The translations under genes were made by a program, and so were the position numbers. Below are positions 35,938 to 46,849 of a DNA stretch of 64,000 nucleotides, in pieces (position 1 is the first letter of the stretch; each line of letters begins with the position of its first letter). This stretch comes from Strongylocentrotus purpuratus (lineage: Eukaryota; Echinodermata; Echinoidea; Camarodonta; Strongylocentrotidae): assembly GCF_000002235.5 (NCBI RefSeq), contig NW_022145526.1, forward strand, positions 1,311,001 through 1,375,000. The letters are read 5' to 3'. The notes under the pieces were generated by a model. It saw nothing but the letters and a program-made list of their open reading frames with translations, ran no database searches and was not told where the DNA came from.

Positions 35938-38900
35938 AATAATAATAATAATACATAACATTTATTAGGCGCTTAATACTGATGTTTCTAAGCACACAGT
36001 GTTCTGATTAAGAGAAGACTATAACCCGTAGAATTAAATTAGAAGAAAAAGCAAAGATACAAAAGTAACATAGATAAGGTAAGAAAAACAGTGGCAATCA
36101 ACTAAATAAAGACAAATATGGTGCGCACCTCCATTGACCGACGCACAACTGCAATTTACAATTTGAAAAGATAGGTTTTGAGTAGAGATTTGAATTGAGA
36201 TACAGAGGGGGCGCAGTGAATAAAGGCGGGCAGTTTGTTCCAGAGAGCGGGGGCAATAACTGAAAAGGCGCGGTCACCATACCGGGTGTTAGTGCGGGGT
36301 CCAGGTGTTAACAGTAATGTGGAAGATGAACGAAGTGTTCGTGACGACGTACGGGAACGTAAGGATATGAGATCGGAAAGGTAAGAGGGGGCTAAGCCAT
36401 TGATAGCTTTGTAGCACAGGAGAAGAATTTTGAAGGATATGCGGTGGTGAATTTTAAGCCAATGTAGTGAGTTCAATATTGGAGTTATGTGCTCTGATTT
36501 ACGCGAGAGAGTCACAAGCCGAGCAGCGCTATTCTGTACCCTTTGAAGTGGGACTAGATGTGACTGAGGGAGGCCAGAAAGAGAAGAATTACAGTAATCG
36601 ATATGGGTCGAGACAAAAGCATGGACTAATTTTGAAGTTGTGGGTCGGTCAAGTAGCCTCCTGATTCTACTGATCTTATATATACCAAAGGAAGCAGACT
36701 TACAAATATTACTAATGTGTTGTTTGAAAGTAAGATTGCTGTCAATATTTAAACCAAGGTCACGCACAGAAGCACAACAACTGAGAGAGCCATCACTCAT
36801 AACAAGATCAGGAAAGGGGTCTGAGTTCCGAAATTTAGAAGTAATATGAATCATTTCAGATTTGGAATCATTAAGGCAGAGACAGTTTTGAAAAGACCAG
36901 GTTTTGATTTCATTGAGGCAACTGGTGAGTTTGTTCGCGGCTACTGTCCTGCTGTTTGGGTGAAGAGTTACATAAATCTGGGTGTCGTCTGCATACATAG
37001 TGTGTTGAATATTCTGATGAAGGTTAATAACATTTGAGAGAGGGCTGGTGTAAAGAATAAACAGGAGGGGGCCGACCACGGAACCCTGAGGAACGCCGCA
37101 GATGAGGGGAAATGATTCCGAGTTGGTGTCATTGATGATCACCTTCTGAGTTCGGTGCATGAGATAGGAGCGAATCCACTGAAGTACGGTGCCGGTGATG
37201 GAGAAGTCGTTCTCTAAGCGATGGAGTAACAGGTCGTGGTTGATAGTGTCAAATGCGGCAGTGTAATCAAGCAAGATGAGGACAGCTTCATTACCCTTAT
37301 CTACAGCTAGAAGTAGGTCATTTAGGACCTTGACAGTTGCAGTCTCAGTAGAATGATGATTCCGATAGGCAGATTGGTGGATTGGAAACAAACCGAGATT
37401 GTCAATGTGGGCTTTCAGCTGTAGTGACACAATACGTTCCAAAACCTTCCCAAGGAATGGCAGGTTTGCGATGGGCCTGTAGTTCTTAAGTCCATTCGTG
37501 TCGAGACTCGGCTTCTTTAGGAGGGGAAGAAGCAGAGAAGTCTTAAAAGACTCTGGAACTATTCCGGATGATAACGAGAGATTGAACAGTTTGGTTATGT
37601 GAGGAAGGAGTTCATCGAGGACTTCCTTTAGAAGCCAGGTAGGAATCGGATCTAGCTTACAGTGTTTAGAAGGAAGTGAAGTGATGAGCTTCCTGACTTG
37701 TGAGAGGGATACAAGGCAGAAATCAGAGAGTTCATGACGAGGGCCTGGAGCAAAAGATCTTGAAGCTGGTGCTGGTACTACATTAGGGAAAGAGGATACA
37801 ACTTTGGCGACTTTTTCCCTGAAGAATGTAGCAAATCTGTTGGCGAGTTCACTATCAGAAGAATGATCTGGAAGAGGTGAAGATTGAGTGGGCGTTGAGA
37901 GTGTCTTCACAAGACGAAACAGTTCTTTAGTGTCAGCATTCTTGATGAGATCTTTGAGATACGCTGACTTCGCATTGAAGATGCACTCATAATATGAATC
38001 GCATTCACGGCGGTACAGCTCTCTATCAACAAAAAGTCCAGACTTGACCGAACGACGTTCCGCACGACGCCTTCGCCTCTTGGCTTCCTGGATATCATCG
38101 GTAAACCATGGCGCATCAGGTCTGATTGATACAGTCTTGACCTGGATTGGAGCGTGCTCATCAATCAACGTCCGCAAAGATGAGTTGTAATGCTCCGCGG
38201 AAGCAGATGGACAAGATAGATCAGGAAGTGAATGGAACATTGTGTCAATAGAGTTGCGTAGAGAGTCCTTGTCAATGCTGCGATATTTCCTGAAGGAAAC
38301 CTCTTTCTTGGGATTCTTCGGCCTTGCGATATTGACAGTGGTGACAAGTGCACAATGGTCGGAAGGCATGGAAGATAGCGAGTTCACGTTGCAGACATCA
38401 TCCGAATTCCTTGTGAAAATCAAATCTAGAGTGTGACCTGCGCGATGGGTTGGTTCACGAACATGTTGCTTGAACCCTAACGAATCAACACATGTCATAA
38501 CAGATTTTGCAAAATTATCATTGGGATCATCAACATGTATGTTGAAATCACCCAATAATAGAGGAAAATGATCATCTACAACAGCACCTTCAAGGAGAGT
38601 TGGAAATTCATCCAAGAATGTGCCGTTGGAGAGATTATTATTGGCAGACGGGGGTGGTCGATAAATACAGTACAACCTTACAGCAGATGAAGGTGTCAGA
38701 TTGAGTGTGACATCCAGTAATTCAAAAGATGCAAAATCATTGTTGTTGTTCAAGGTACAGCGAGCCGTGGATCTATAGAGAAGCAAAATCCCACCGCCCT
38801 TGGAAGATAACCGGGGTCGATGGGTGAAATCATAATTAGGCAAACCAGATCTTAGATCAGCTAATATGAGACCATCCCTCTTACTGTCTCCAGAGAGCCA

Positions 38901-39506
38901 CGACTCGGTGATGACTAGAACATCTAGATCATGTTCAACAATCAAATCAGTAATTGCGTGTGTTTTATTGGTCATGGAACGTGCATTCCAAAGGCCAAGT
39001 TTGAGGCTATTGGATGATACCGACATTGGTGGAGGGAAATCCGGCCTTGGCATCGTACGCCGCCCACGTCCGCGATGAGTTCGACGTCGGCGACCGATGC
39101 CAAGATCGCAGATCCTGCTCCAAACATTCATGGGTAGTAAATTAAGCGGCTGGTTATTAATCTGATGGAGATCATTCAAGTTGTATGAAATATGTAAAGC
39201 TGTACAATCAGCTGAATAAGGAGGTGAGTTGGTATGGCCAATATTGGAAACATTCTCAGTGCGATTCACTGGACCAGGATTGGGCTGGATATCTCCAGAA
39301 TTAAGGAGACATCGAAATGTAGCTGTCGAATTACAGTAATATAGTATAGGTTGACTACAATATTTGAGATGTTTACAGTGGAGGCTCTTCATGTGTGAGC
39401 CAGTACAAGTGAAACATTCCTTGGTTATATAGGGCTGATTCAAAGTGTACAGAATAGAAAAAACAAGCCCTATAGAAAACAACACTTTCAATGGCTTTCC
39501 ATCCAT
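35938..39506 (-). mobile_element. CR1/L2-type LINE, apparently full ORF
   Basis: On the minus strand an intact ORF (39506-36156) is followed by a 3' UTR that ends in TATTATTATTATT at about 35938. The 5' end lies upstream of 39506 and could not be fixed. The absence of stops and frameshifts in 3.35 kb suggests recent insertion. Confidence 0.85.
36156..39506 (-). CDS. LINE polyprotein: 2A-like leader, endonuclease, reverse transcriptase
   Basis: 1116 residues. Residues 6-22 are hydrophobic; a Cys/His stretch lies at 31-58; LLNSGDIQPNPGP (67-79) resembles a 2A ribosome-skipping peptide; a basic block RRRRTHRGRGRR is at 139-150. The APE-type endonuclease starts near 168: WNARS (173), ITESWL, YRPP, LGDFNIH, HTLDLIFT and SDHCAL are all present. 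RT motifs: LDYTAAFDTINH, GVPQGSVVGPLLF, YADD at 838-841. The C-terminal half ends with the L2/CR1-like LHWLKIHHRISFKILLLCYK and NGLAPSYLSDL. The protein would nick target DNA and copy its own RNA (target-primed reverse transcription). All key catalytic residues look intact, so it may be active. Clade call (L2 versus CR1) is by eye. 2A leaders are known in APE-type LINEs, including sea urchin ones. Confidence 0.9.
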   Translation of the reverse strand: MDGKPLKVLFSIGLVFSILYTLNQPYITKECFTCTGSHMKSLHCKHLKYCSQPILYYCNSTATFRCLLNSGDIQPNPGPVNRTENVSNIGHTNSPPYSADCTALHISYNLNDLHQINNQPLNLLPMNVWSRICDLGIGRRRRTHRGRGRRTMPRPDFPPPMSVSSNSLKLGLWNARSMTNKTHAITDLIVEHDLDVLVITESWLSGDSKRDGLILADLRSGLPNYDFTHRPRLSSKGGGILLLYRSTARCTLNNNNDFASFELLDVTLNLTPSSAVRLYCIYRPPPSANNNLSNGTFLDEFPTLLEGAVVDDHFPLLLGDFNIHVDDPNDNFAKSVMTCVDSLGFKQHVREPTHRAGHTLDLIFTRNSDDVCNVNSLSSMPSDHCALVTTVNIARPKNPKKEVSFRKYRSIDKDSLRNSIDTMFHSLPDLSCPSASAEHYNSSLRTLIDEHAPIQVKTVSIRPDAPWFTDDIQEAKRRRRRAERRSVKSGLFVDRELYRRECDSYYECIFNAKSAYLKDLIKNADTKELFRLVKTLSTPTQSSPLPDHSSDSELANRFATFFREKVAKVVSSFPNVVPAPASRSFAPGPRHELSDFCLVSLSQVRKLITSLPSKHCKLDPIPTWLLKEVLDELLPHITKLFNLSLSSGIVPESFKTSLLLPLLKKPSLDTNGLKNYRPIANLPFLGKVLERIVSLQLKAHIDNLGLFPIHQSAYRNHHSTETATVKVLNDLLLAVDKGNEAVLILLDYTAAFDTINHDLLLHRLENDFSITGTVLQWIRSYLMHRTQKVIINDTNSESFPLICGVPQGSVVGPLLFILYTSPLSNVINLHQNIQHTMYADDTQIYVTLHPNSRTVAANKLTSCLNEIKTWSFQNCLCLNDSKSEMIHITSKFRNSDPFPDLVMSDGSLSCCASVRDLGLNIDSNLTFKQHISNICKSASFGIYKISRIRRLLDRPTTSKLVHAFVSTHIDYCNSSLSGLPQSHLVPLQRVQNSAARLVTLSRKSEHITPILNSLHWLKIHHRISFKILLLCYKAINGLAPSYLSDLISLRSRTSSRTLRSSSTLLLTPGPRTNTRYGDRAFSVIAPALWNKLPAFIHCAPSVSQFKSLLKTYLFKL

Positions 39507-41779
39507 TGTACAAGCAGGAATAGCTTACACAAAAGGAGCATACAAAAGAGACTATTGTGAATGTCAGTACATTCAAATGGTATACAAGCAAAGTACCAGT
39601 AAAGCTTAATGCACATGCCTGTACAGTAAAATTGAACAAGAACATCAAACATTAAACTTAACAGAAATACTGCAAATTCACACCAAAATACACCTTACAA
39701 ATTGATTACCTCTGTTCCTTGACCAATATCAAACACAATGTTGAAAATACAAATACTAAATCCAACCAAAATTGGTAAAAAATGAAACAAATTACAGAGC
39801 TCAAAATGAGAGAGGCTACCTATAGAGGTGCACACCAAAACACCAAAGTATCTACTACTTGCATTACTAAATTATTGAAGATGGTACATTTATAGAAACA
39901 TCACTTTATCAATAACAATGCTAAACATTTAAATACGATTCTCATTTAAGGTCCAGTACAACTCAATCTGCAATACAAACATATTCTTGCATATATTTGA
40001 TATTGATATGTTCTTGTTTCAGCTATCCAGATTACATAAGTTTGTTTTTTTAATGCCAAAATTACCAGTAACAATTTGTTTCAATATTTGATCAGATATA
40101 CCAAGCACGCGTGAAATACATTTACAGATGTTCTCGATTGAGTATTGATGTTTGAGAATGTAATTGTTATGTATTTTGTATTATGAAATCAAATTCATGC
40201 AATGGCTGAGATTCAGTTGTTTGTAATACAAACTCTTGGTCAGTTTCAATTTCTGTCACAGATCGAGGGACTGAGTTGACTCCTATCCTCTAGTATTGAG
40301 ATCGTAGGTCCGGCAAGCAAATTGAATTCCCCGCAACCTCCGCAAATTCTGGTGATGGTAAAAATAAATTTTAAAAAAATATCATAGAATCTGATTCACA
40401 AGTGTGTCTTATTGCAGTATAAACATCGGCGTATTCAAATGAGATTGAAATAAACTGTATCAATCACCTAAACATATAATGTGTGTACAGCTTGAATATA
40501 TAAAAGTAACCTAAAAGAGAATCAGCGTGATAATTTATGAGTTAACGGTAAAAAAGGATGGATACAAGAAGGAACGAGAGGACAAATACGTGCGCGCCAT
40601 ATTCTACTGCGAGCACATATACGGGGCGTCGAGAATTCTATACGACGCTCTTGTGCTTTAATATTGAAAGTTTATAATAACTTGCAATATCTCCTCATAG
40701 AAAAAATATTTGAAACTGATTTTGATTATAGCATTTCAAATGGAACCCATATCACACAATGCAACCTATTTCTATCTGGATGGTACACTTTCATAAAGAT
40801 CTTTTTTCTATTTATTTATTTTTTCTCCAATTTAAACGACGGGTTAAAAAGTTTGCATTCATATACTGTACACGAAATTAAAGTAGATTTTCAAGCAAAG
40901 ATTGCAGTGAATTTTTAGAAACGTTTTATCTGAGACTTGTCAGTTAGGAAGAAGGGTGAAGGCAACTCAATCTAACAAAAACAAGCATACTTGTAAAGAT
41001 ATAAATTCAATACATTTTTGTAAAACTATGGTAAAATGGAGGATAGATATACTTAAAAAGTCATTAAAAAAACAATACAAGATAGATACGAGTGTATAGG
41101 CCTACACAGGCAAAGGCAAGGCAATAAAATCAAAGAGTGAAGGAAGAACAGGAAGGAAAAGGGAAAGAAGAAGACAAAGGAAGGAGAAGAAGAAAATAAG
41201 TCTAGAAATAAAGAAAAGAATAAATAAAAGGAGAAAAAAAGGGAAAGGTGAAGAAGAAGAAGAAGAAGAAGAAGAAGAAGGAGAAGAAGAAGACAAAATT
41301 GCCAAACCTGAAGGGTACAAGAAAATCAGGATCATTCATCATTTACTTTGGTTAGGTACACGGATGAGGCACGGAATTGGACTATTTTGCATTCGCTTAG
41401 TTTTACATGTCAGTTCAGGGTTTAGGGGTTTACGTGTTAGTGTTCTTAAATTATTTTCCGGAGGGAAATACTGTGTAGATTGATCAGTGTAGAGTAGGGT
41501 CTTTTGGAAGAAGATGAAAAACAAGAGGGAAACGAAATGGAAATCATACCAAAATCTGAACGAGTGTCTGTTATGCTTTATATCACATACACGTGTTATA
41601 TGTGCAAACATAATTGTGTATTGAACTAACCTGTACGTCAACTTTGTCAACTCTGATTGGAAATATTTACAATAGGAGAGGAAATGAGAAAATAATGGTA
41701 GCGTAGATTAAAATCAAAGCTCCCATTGCTGTTCAGAAAGTCTCCGCCGTGAATCGAACCCTGGTCCCTTTCTTAGGAC
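39507..41779. other. intergenic, no gene seen
   Basis: Part next to 39506 is probably LINE 5' UTR. A GAA/GGAA-rich tract lies at 41130-41300. A SINE head fragment on the minus strand sits at 41745-41800 (GGGTTCGATTC). No exon homologous to the 3' half of gene B was found on the minus strand. Confidence 0.5.
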
Positions 41780-41814
41780 GCCAATGCCTTAACCACTATA
41801 TCATGTATGTATAA

Positions 41815-41846
<32 letters not shown>

Positions 41847-42033
41847 GCACACATGTATACATTTCTTCCCTCTGACGATTTGTTCATAACCTCGTCTATT
41901 TATGGAAATAGATGTTAAGGAATAATTTGTGTAAAAAATGATGGAATTTTGAATCGTATAGTTCGTCATCATCAATGCCAATGCCAATCGTCATCATCGC
42001 CAATGCCTTAACCACTATATCATGTATGTATAA

Positions 42034-42064
<31 letters not shown>

Positions 42065-42187
42065 TGTATACATTTCTTCCCTCTGACGATTTGTTCATAA
42101 CCTCGTCTATTTATGGAAATAGATGTTAAGGAATAATTTGTGTAAAAAATGATGGAATTTTGAATCGTATAGTTCGTCATCATCATC
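41780..42187 (+). repeat. recent tandem duplication, about 205-bp unit
   Basis: Unit 1 (about 41780-41985) and unit 2 (about 41998-42187) match almost base for base from CAATGCCTTAACCACTATAT through a (CA)n tract to TTTTGAATCGTATAGTTCG; they differ mainly in the microsatellite length. Confidence 0.85.
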
Positions 42188-42559
42188 TACAAGTTACACT
42201 GTTTCCATGTTATTTAACATTCACTCATTCTACAACCATGATAACAGTAGAAAAAAGATAGAAATAACGCTGACCTCTACGAAGCATACAAAGAAAAGGC
42301 AGATTGACACGTCAAAAAAAATGACCTTTGGATATGCCCCGACCTAATAACTGCGTAGTTAAGGAAAGAAATGATAATTTTCTTTCAGATTATATCTTAA
42401 AGCAGGTTGGTTCGACTATCGCTATTAGAGGACAGCAAGTTACCACTATCTCGGAATCCAGGTACGGAAAACTCTTTTAACCAGACTAAACAAATATCTA
42501 TATTCATTAATGAACTCCAGTAAGATTAATGACGGAATTGTTTTGTATTTTTGTCATCC

Positions 42560-42795
42560 TCATTCTCAAGACACTTGGATGATGATTTGTAGTCGAAGGG
42601 TTTAAAGCCCCACTGTACTTCCTATAGCTACTTGTACCCTCTATATAGCAAACAATGCCTGATCGGTGACTATTGGTCTTGCATGATCCCCTTTTTCTTA
42701 TGTTAAATGAGAGCTGATTTGATGAGATAGCCACCTGTCAGTGACTATGCAGGAAGGTATAATCCCTCCTGGCTAAACTAGTGCAGATAGGTTTT
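42560..42795 (-). repeat. interspersed repeat, inverted copy of 12480-12710
   Basis: Minus-strand order CACTGACAGGTGG, CAGCTCTCA, GCATTGTTTGCTATATAGAG, GTGGGGCTTTAAA matches the copy at 12480-12710. Confidence 0.65.
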
Positions 42796-43265
42796 AAATA
42801 CTCGACTGAAAATGCAAAGATTATGGGTTCGAGCCCTGGCACCGTGACGGCACTTAAATCCTTAAACAAGACATCTTATCTTATTGTTCCTCTCTACCTA
42901 TGTAGGTGTTATATGGATACCAGGGCCCCATTTTACAGAACTTGTCACCAGTGACATATGGCAGTCTTTGTTATAAGCTAGTGAAGTCATTGCATCTGAT
43001 CGGTTATCAGCAGATTTGTCATTGACTTTTGTCATTTGTCAATGAAATAAGGTTTTGTGAAACGGAACCCTGGTATGATGCGAACGTTGTTATGGTAGGA
43101 TTGGCATGTGTGCACCACTAATATGGCGACTAGCTGGAATGCTTACCAGGGAGTAGGAATATGAACTGCAATTGGCAGAATAGTAGTTGAATCCCGTGGT
43201 CGGGGTAATAATATACCCGGGCTCACTCTGGTCATTTGATGAAAAAGCGCTATATAAGAAATTAG
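42790..43265 (+). mobile_element. tRNA-derived SINE split by a MITE
   Basis: Head with GGGTTCGAGCCC at 42828; the body resumes after the MITE with TATGATGCGAACGTTG and AGCTGGAATGCTTACCAGGG, ending at AAAGCGCTATATAAGAAATT. The join matches the uninterrupted copy at 13083-13360. Confidence 0.7.
42920..43073. mobile_element. foldback MITE, CCAGGGCCCC ends, nested in a SINE
   Basis: Arms CCAGGGCCCCATTTTACAGA and TTTTGTGAAACGGAACCCTGG-type end (CCCTGG at 43068-43073). It interrupts the SINE, so it inserted later. Confidence 0.7.
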
Positions 43266-44227
43266 AATGTGAAGTGACGTCTTCTTTAAAATGAAAATTA
43301 ACAAAACAGAAATACATAAAATATGAAGCGATGCATACAAATTAAAGGGAGGAAGAAAAATATAAAACAATGCATAGGAAAAGAAAGGACAGAGAGGATC
43401 GGGGAAGGAGAAAAGATAACATTGAGAGTATTCGGAGGAGTATTTTATATGAAGTCAAGTTGTGCATAAAATAACAATCCATAGTCCGTTGACTTCTCCA
43501 TGAGATCACAACACCTATTTACTTATCATCATATGTATGTTACATCTTAAAGTATTCACATGGTTTCAAGGTTTTTGTCATCATTATCAATATTAGTTGT
43601 GTTTGTTGTTTTATTATTTTTTTAACGGTAACTTTATGAATGGTACTTCATTTGATCGAACCTAATTTGAACTAACACTACAGTGATGTAAAACTTCTTT
43701 AGAGGCATTTCGAGGAAATCTCTCAATATCGCTGTATAGTATGTGCAGAATGTTTTTTTATTGACAGTTTTATTTTTATTTTCATATCTTTGAATGGTTT
43801 GTGTTGCGTCCTGTTTATCATGTTACCTTGTTCGGTGGAGTGTTTGTATGACATCAAAAAGGTAAAATGCACTCCACAGCTGATAACAATTCTTTAATAG
43901 GAGATTTAAAAAAACAGTCAACGTTGGGGGGGAATTAACTTTATTTATGGTTTAAAATGATATGACTTGTTTGTTTATTTGTAATAACCAAGAGCTGAAT
44001 AGAACTAATTGCTGTAACATTATGAATATATACACATTCCACTCCTTAGAAGTATTTTATTGTTATGGACTGTTTCACAAAATTATCAAGAACTATACAC
44101 AATGAGGTGGTTTCACCAGGATGTAATTTAGTGTTCCTCCCCTTTGCAGGTCTTTTTTCAAGGGCGTAGCAAGGGGGCATTGCTTTAACGCGAATGATAA
44201 AACGGGGGAGGGGGTATGTTGGAGCAT

Positions 44228-44613
44228 TTTAAAGATAAACTTGAGTTCTGGTAATGCGATTGCATTGTGAAAGAAAAGGTGTGGAATGGATCAGAAAAGT
44301 TGATCATATAGCATATAAGTAATGGTGTGTAATGCACGGTTCTGGAGTCATCAAAATCATCATAAATTTGGCAGAGTCTTGGTAAAGTAATAATCACTTA
44401 CACAGAAAGATGTATATGGGACAACACACATGGTGTCGGGGCTGGTACTACCCTAATTTCCTTATCTTTCTATGCTCATTACTCAGCCAGTATACATTTT
44501 CTTCCAAAATTGTTTGGCACATGACATTGATTTGTAATCTTGAATATGTAAGTTTCGTTAGATTCTGTGAGAATTCATTTTCTTTTTTTACCAGAACTCA
44601 AGTTTATCTTTAA
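44228..44613. mobile_element. MITE, inverted copy of 29446-29835
   Basis: Termini TTTAAAGATAAACTTGAGTT and AACTCAAGTTTATCTTTAA; the inside is the reverse complement of the copy behind gene B (GGTGTGGAATGGATCAGAAA is visible). Confidence 0.8.
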
Positions 44614-44639
44614 GCTTGCACGTTTGTACGCAAACTGTG

Positions 44640-46172
44640 GGGGGGGGGGGGGGGTGGGGTAACAATAAAGCGAAATGGATAAGGTGCATGTTTAAGTTTA
44701 AAATTACCTTACATCGAATGCATGGCAGAGTTTACACAGTTATGCTTCAAAAGTCGAATCACATTTTGTCTGGTTGAGCTTTCACAATTTGTCAGTTAAA
44801 GCTCATTTAGATATGACGTGAAGAAAACAACCGCCTCTTAAAAAGATTGTTATAATTCACACTTCTGTATCCTATAAAAACAGACCTCAGTGAAAACATG
44901 TAGGACCTTTGTTGGCTGTATTGCCATTAATTTACACGAAACAAAAACCGGGGCGGATTTTTTTCTCGGTAGTTTACTACGTCATATCTGAACTTGACCT
45001 TTGAGAGCCGGTTGGGTGGGGGTGTACGACCTTGAGCACTTGTCACTATTCCATGCCCCTCCCCCTCACACCCCTCTCCTCATTATGCCCGAGTCTGTCA
45101 TGACATGAACCATGAAAGTATTAGGTTTATAAACATGGCATATACGACAATATATACCATATACAACAATCAGCATATATCATTGTTGGTCAAACAGCTT
45201 GTGAGCGTCAAGTAACGCCCGGCTGGAATGCTCCCCAGGGAGTGGAGATTGTGTACACAGTGTGTGCGGGCAAGCACTGAATCCAATGACCGGGGTAATA
45301 GTATATTTGTAAAGCGCTTAGAGACATTTGTATTAAACGCTATATACAAATTAAATATTATTATTATTATTATTCAACTTCTCATCATTACACCATATTA
45401 TTCAGTTAACAAAATAATATGTACAAAACGAAACCAATGTCAAATTGGTTGATTTGTGAAAATACTACTCCGATACATAAAATTATTATTCTCATGATTG
45501 CAATATCATAGAAATGGATTTCGTTCTTTTACCGATGAATCAACAAATAAATGATTGGTCTTTTCATTAATCTAAATTTGGAGTTGCTTTTTTTACTTTG
45601 AAATTAATTACATTATTTTGTTATCAGAAAACAGAAACATATGAAATATCAGATATACTGCAATAAGTAACTAGGTACACAATAACATGAAAGGAACATG
45701 TACAGTATATCTACAACAACTTGAAAATCAATAAATGATTCCGTGAAACGTCTGAAACTCGATCCCTCTATTGCTCCTTTGAAATCGCTATAAATCAAAT
45801 TTAACCACTATATGTTTGAAATGATTTAAAATTCTCAATAAACAAATATTCTATGACTGACCAATAGTTATGAAGATTTCTCTCCATGGACCTTGTTCTT
45901 TTGTCGTTGTTAAATTCTAAGCTCATGTTTATTTTCTATTTTTCATATTATCATTCTTTTATTGTACATGTAGTTATATTGAAAGGACGCTCATTATGTA
46001 CATTTTCTTTAAAAGATCAGATATTATGGAAAAAAATGAAAGTAAATTTGGAATCCTGTTCCTGTCATTAAAAAATGAAAAACATTTGAAAATGATAAAA
46101 CATTTGATTTATCATTACCGCACTCACTAAATTGGATGATGATTTATCATTTCAAATACCACCCCTGTTCAA
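44640..46172. other. intergenic, no gene seen
   Basis: Opens with a G run (44639-44654). Apart from the SINE at 45195-45376, no element or reading frame was recognised. Confidence 0.5.
45195..45376 (+). mobile_element. SINE 3' part with LINE-like tail
   Basis: Body GGCTGGAATGCTCCCCAGGG and tail GTAAAGCGCTTAGAGAC ... TATTAAACGCTATATACAAAT followed by (ATT)n. Confidence 0.7.
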
Positions 46173-46246
46173 CTATAATAATGTTCTCATTACTGAAGGT
46201 AATTCCCATTTTATAGGCCATGACATGTAGCCATTGTTTTCAAAGG

Positions 46247-46672
46247 TGAATGACGTCACAGGGTCATGACCCTGTGAAGCTGTATCCATTATGTCGAACG
46301 CTGCTCGGTCACTTTGAGACGGTGTAGAGTACCATGGGCGGATCCAACCGGTGGCAGGAGAGGGGGCCAAAGAGGGAGACCGATTCGTGAGGAAATAATT
46401 AGCGGCGAAACAGCCAGCCGGTGAATAAGCGGGGGGGGGGGGGGTAGTGAGCAACACTCATTTTTGTTTTGCCCCCCCCCCCCTGAGGCCCAGGGGAGGG
46501 GGCCCAGGCCCAGGCCCCTCCCTGGATCCGCCACTGTACAGTACTCCTCTGCTCCTTGACGAGGTAAAATGACGTCACAGGGTCGTGACCTTGCGAAGGG
46601 TCATGCCCATTGTGTCAAACGTTGCTCCGTTATTTTGAGACGGTGAACAGTACTCCACCTCTGCTCCTTCAC
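46247..46672. repeat. two direct repeats around a MITE at the end of gene C exon 8
   Basis: TGACGTCACAGGGTC ... GTCGAACG/GTCAAACG ... TTTGAGACGGTG occurs at 46247-46333 and 46567-46660. Between them, 46334-46537 is a MITE with GGGCGGATCCA / TGGATCCGCCA ends. The right unit abuts or overlaps the last recognisable coding bases of gene C. Confidence 0.6.
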
Positions 46673-46849
46673 GAGCCCTCATCACACAGACCAGGTTGGT
46701 CCTCCAAGTCCTCCAAACGAGCCAGCCTCCCGTGAAGAGGATGTTCAAGGGCTCCATGTCAGGCAGCTCGACCAGAATTCCGGATCCGCCATCAATATCG
46801 TAATAGTTGATAAACGACATTCTCGGATAGGTCCAGTACAATCGTTGTG
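46673..46849 (-). CDS. gene C exon 8: propeller, 3' end damaged
   Basis: [20 protein letters not shown] ... [19 protein letters not shown]. Acceptor TTAATTCCGCAG, phase 1. The donor C|GTGAAG at 46673-46671 would keep phase 1 but is weak. Compared with gene B exon 6 about 25 residues are missing at the end. Confidence 0.65.

Noticed and set aside
36467..39078. Plus-strand frames within 36-39 kb
   Set aside because: Antisense shadows of the intact LINE ORF.
41102..41335. Ser/Phe-rich minus-strand frame, possible membrane exon for gene C
   Set aside because: Encoded by a GAA/GGAA microsatellite; no splice or homology support.
46173..46534. Pro-rich minus-strand frames
   Set aside because: Created by G/C runs in the GGATCC MITE.
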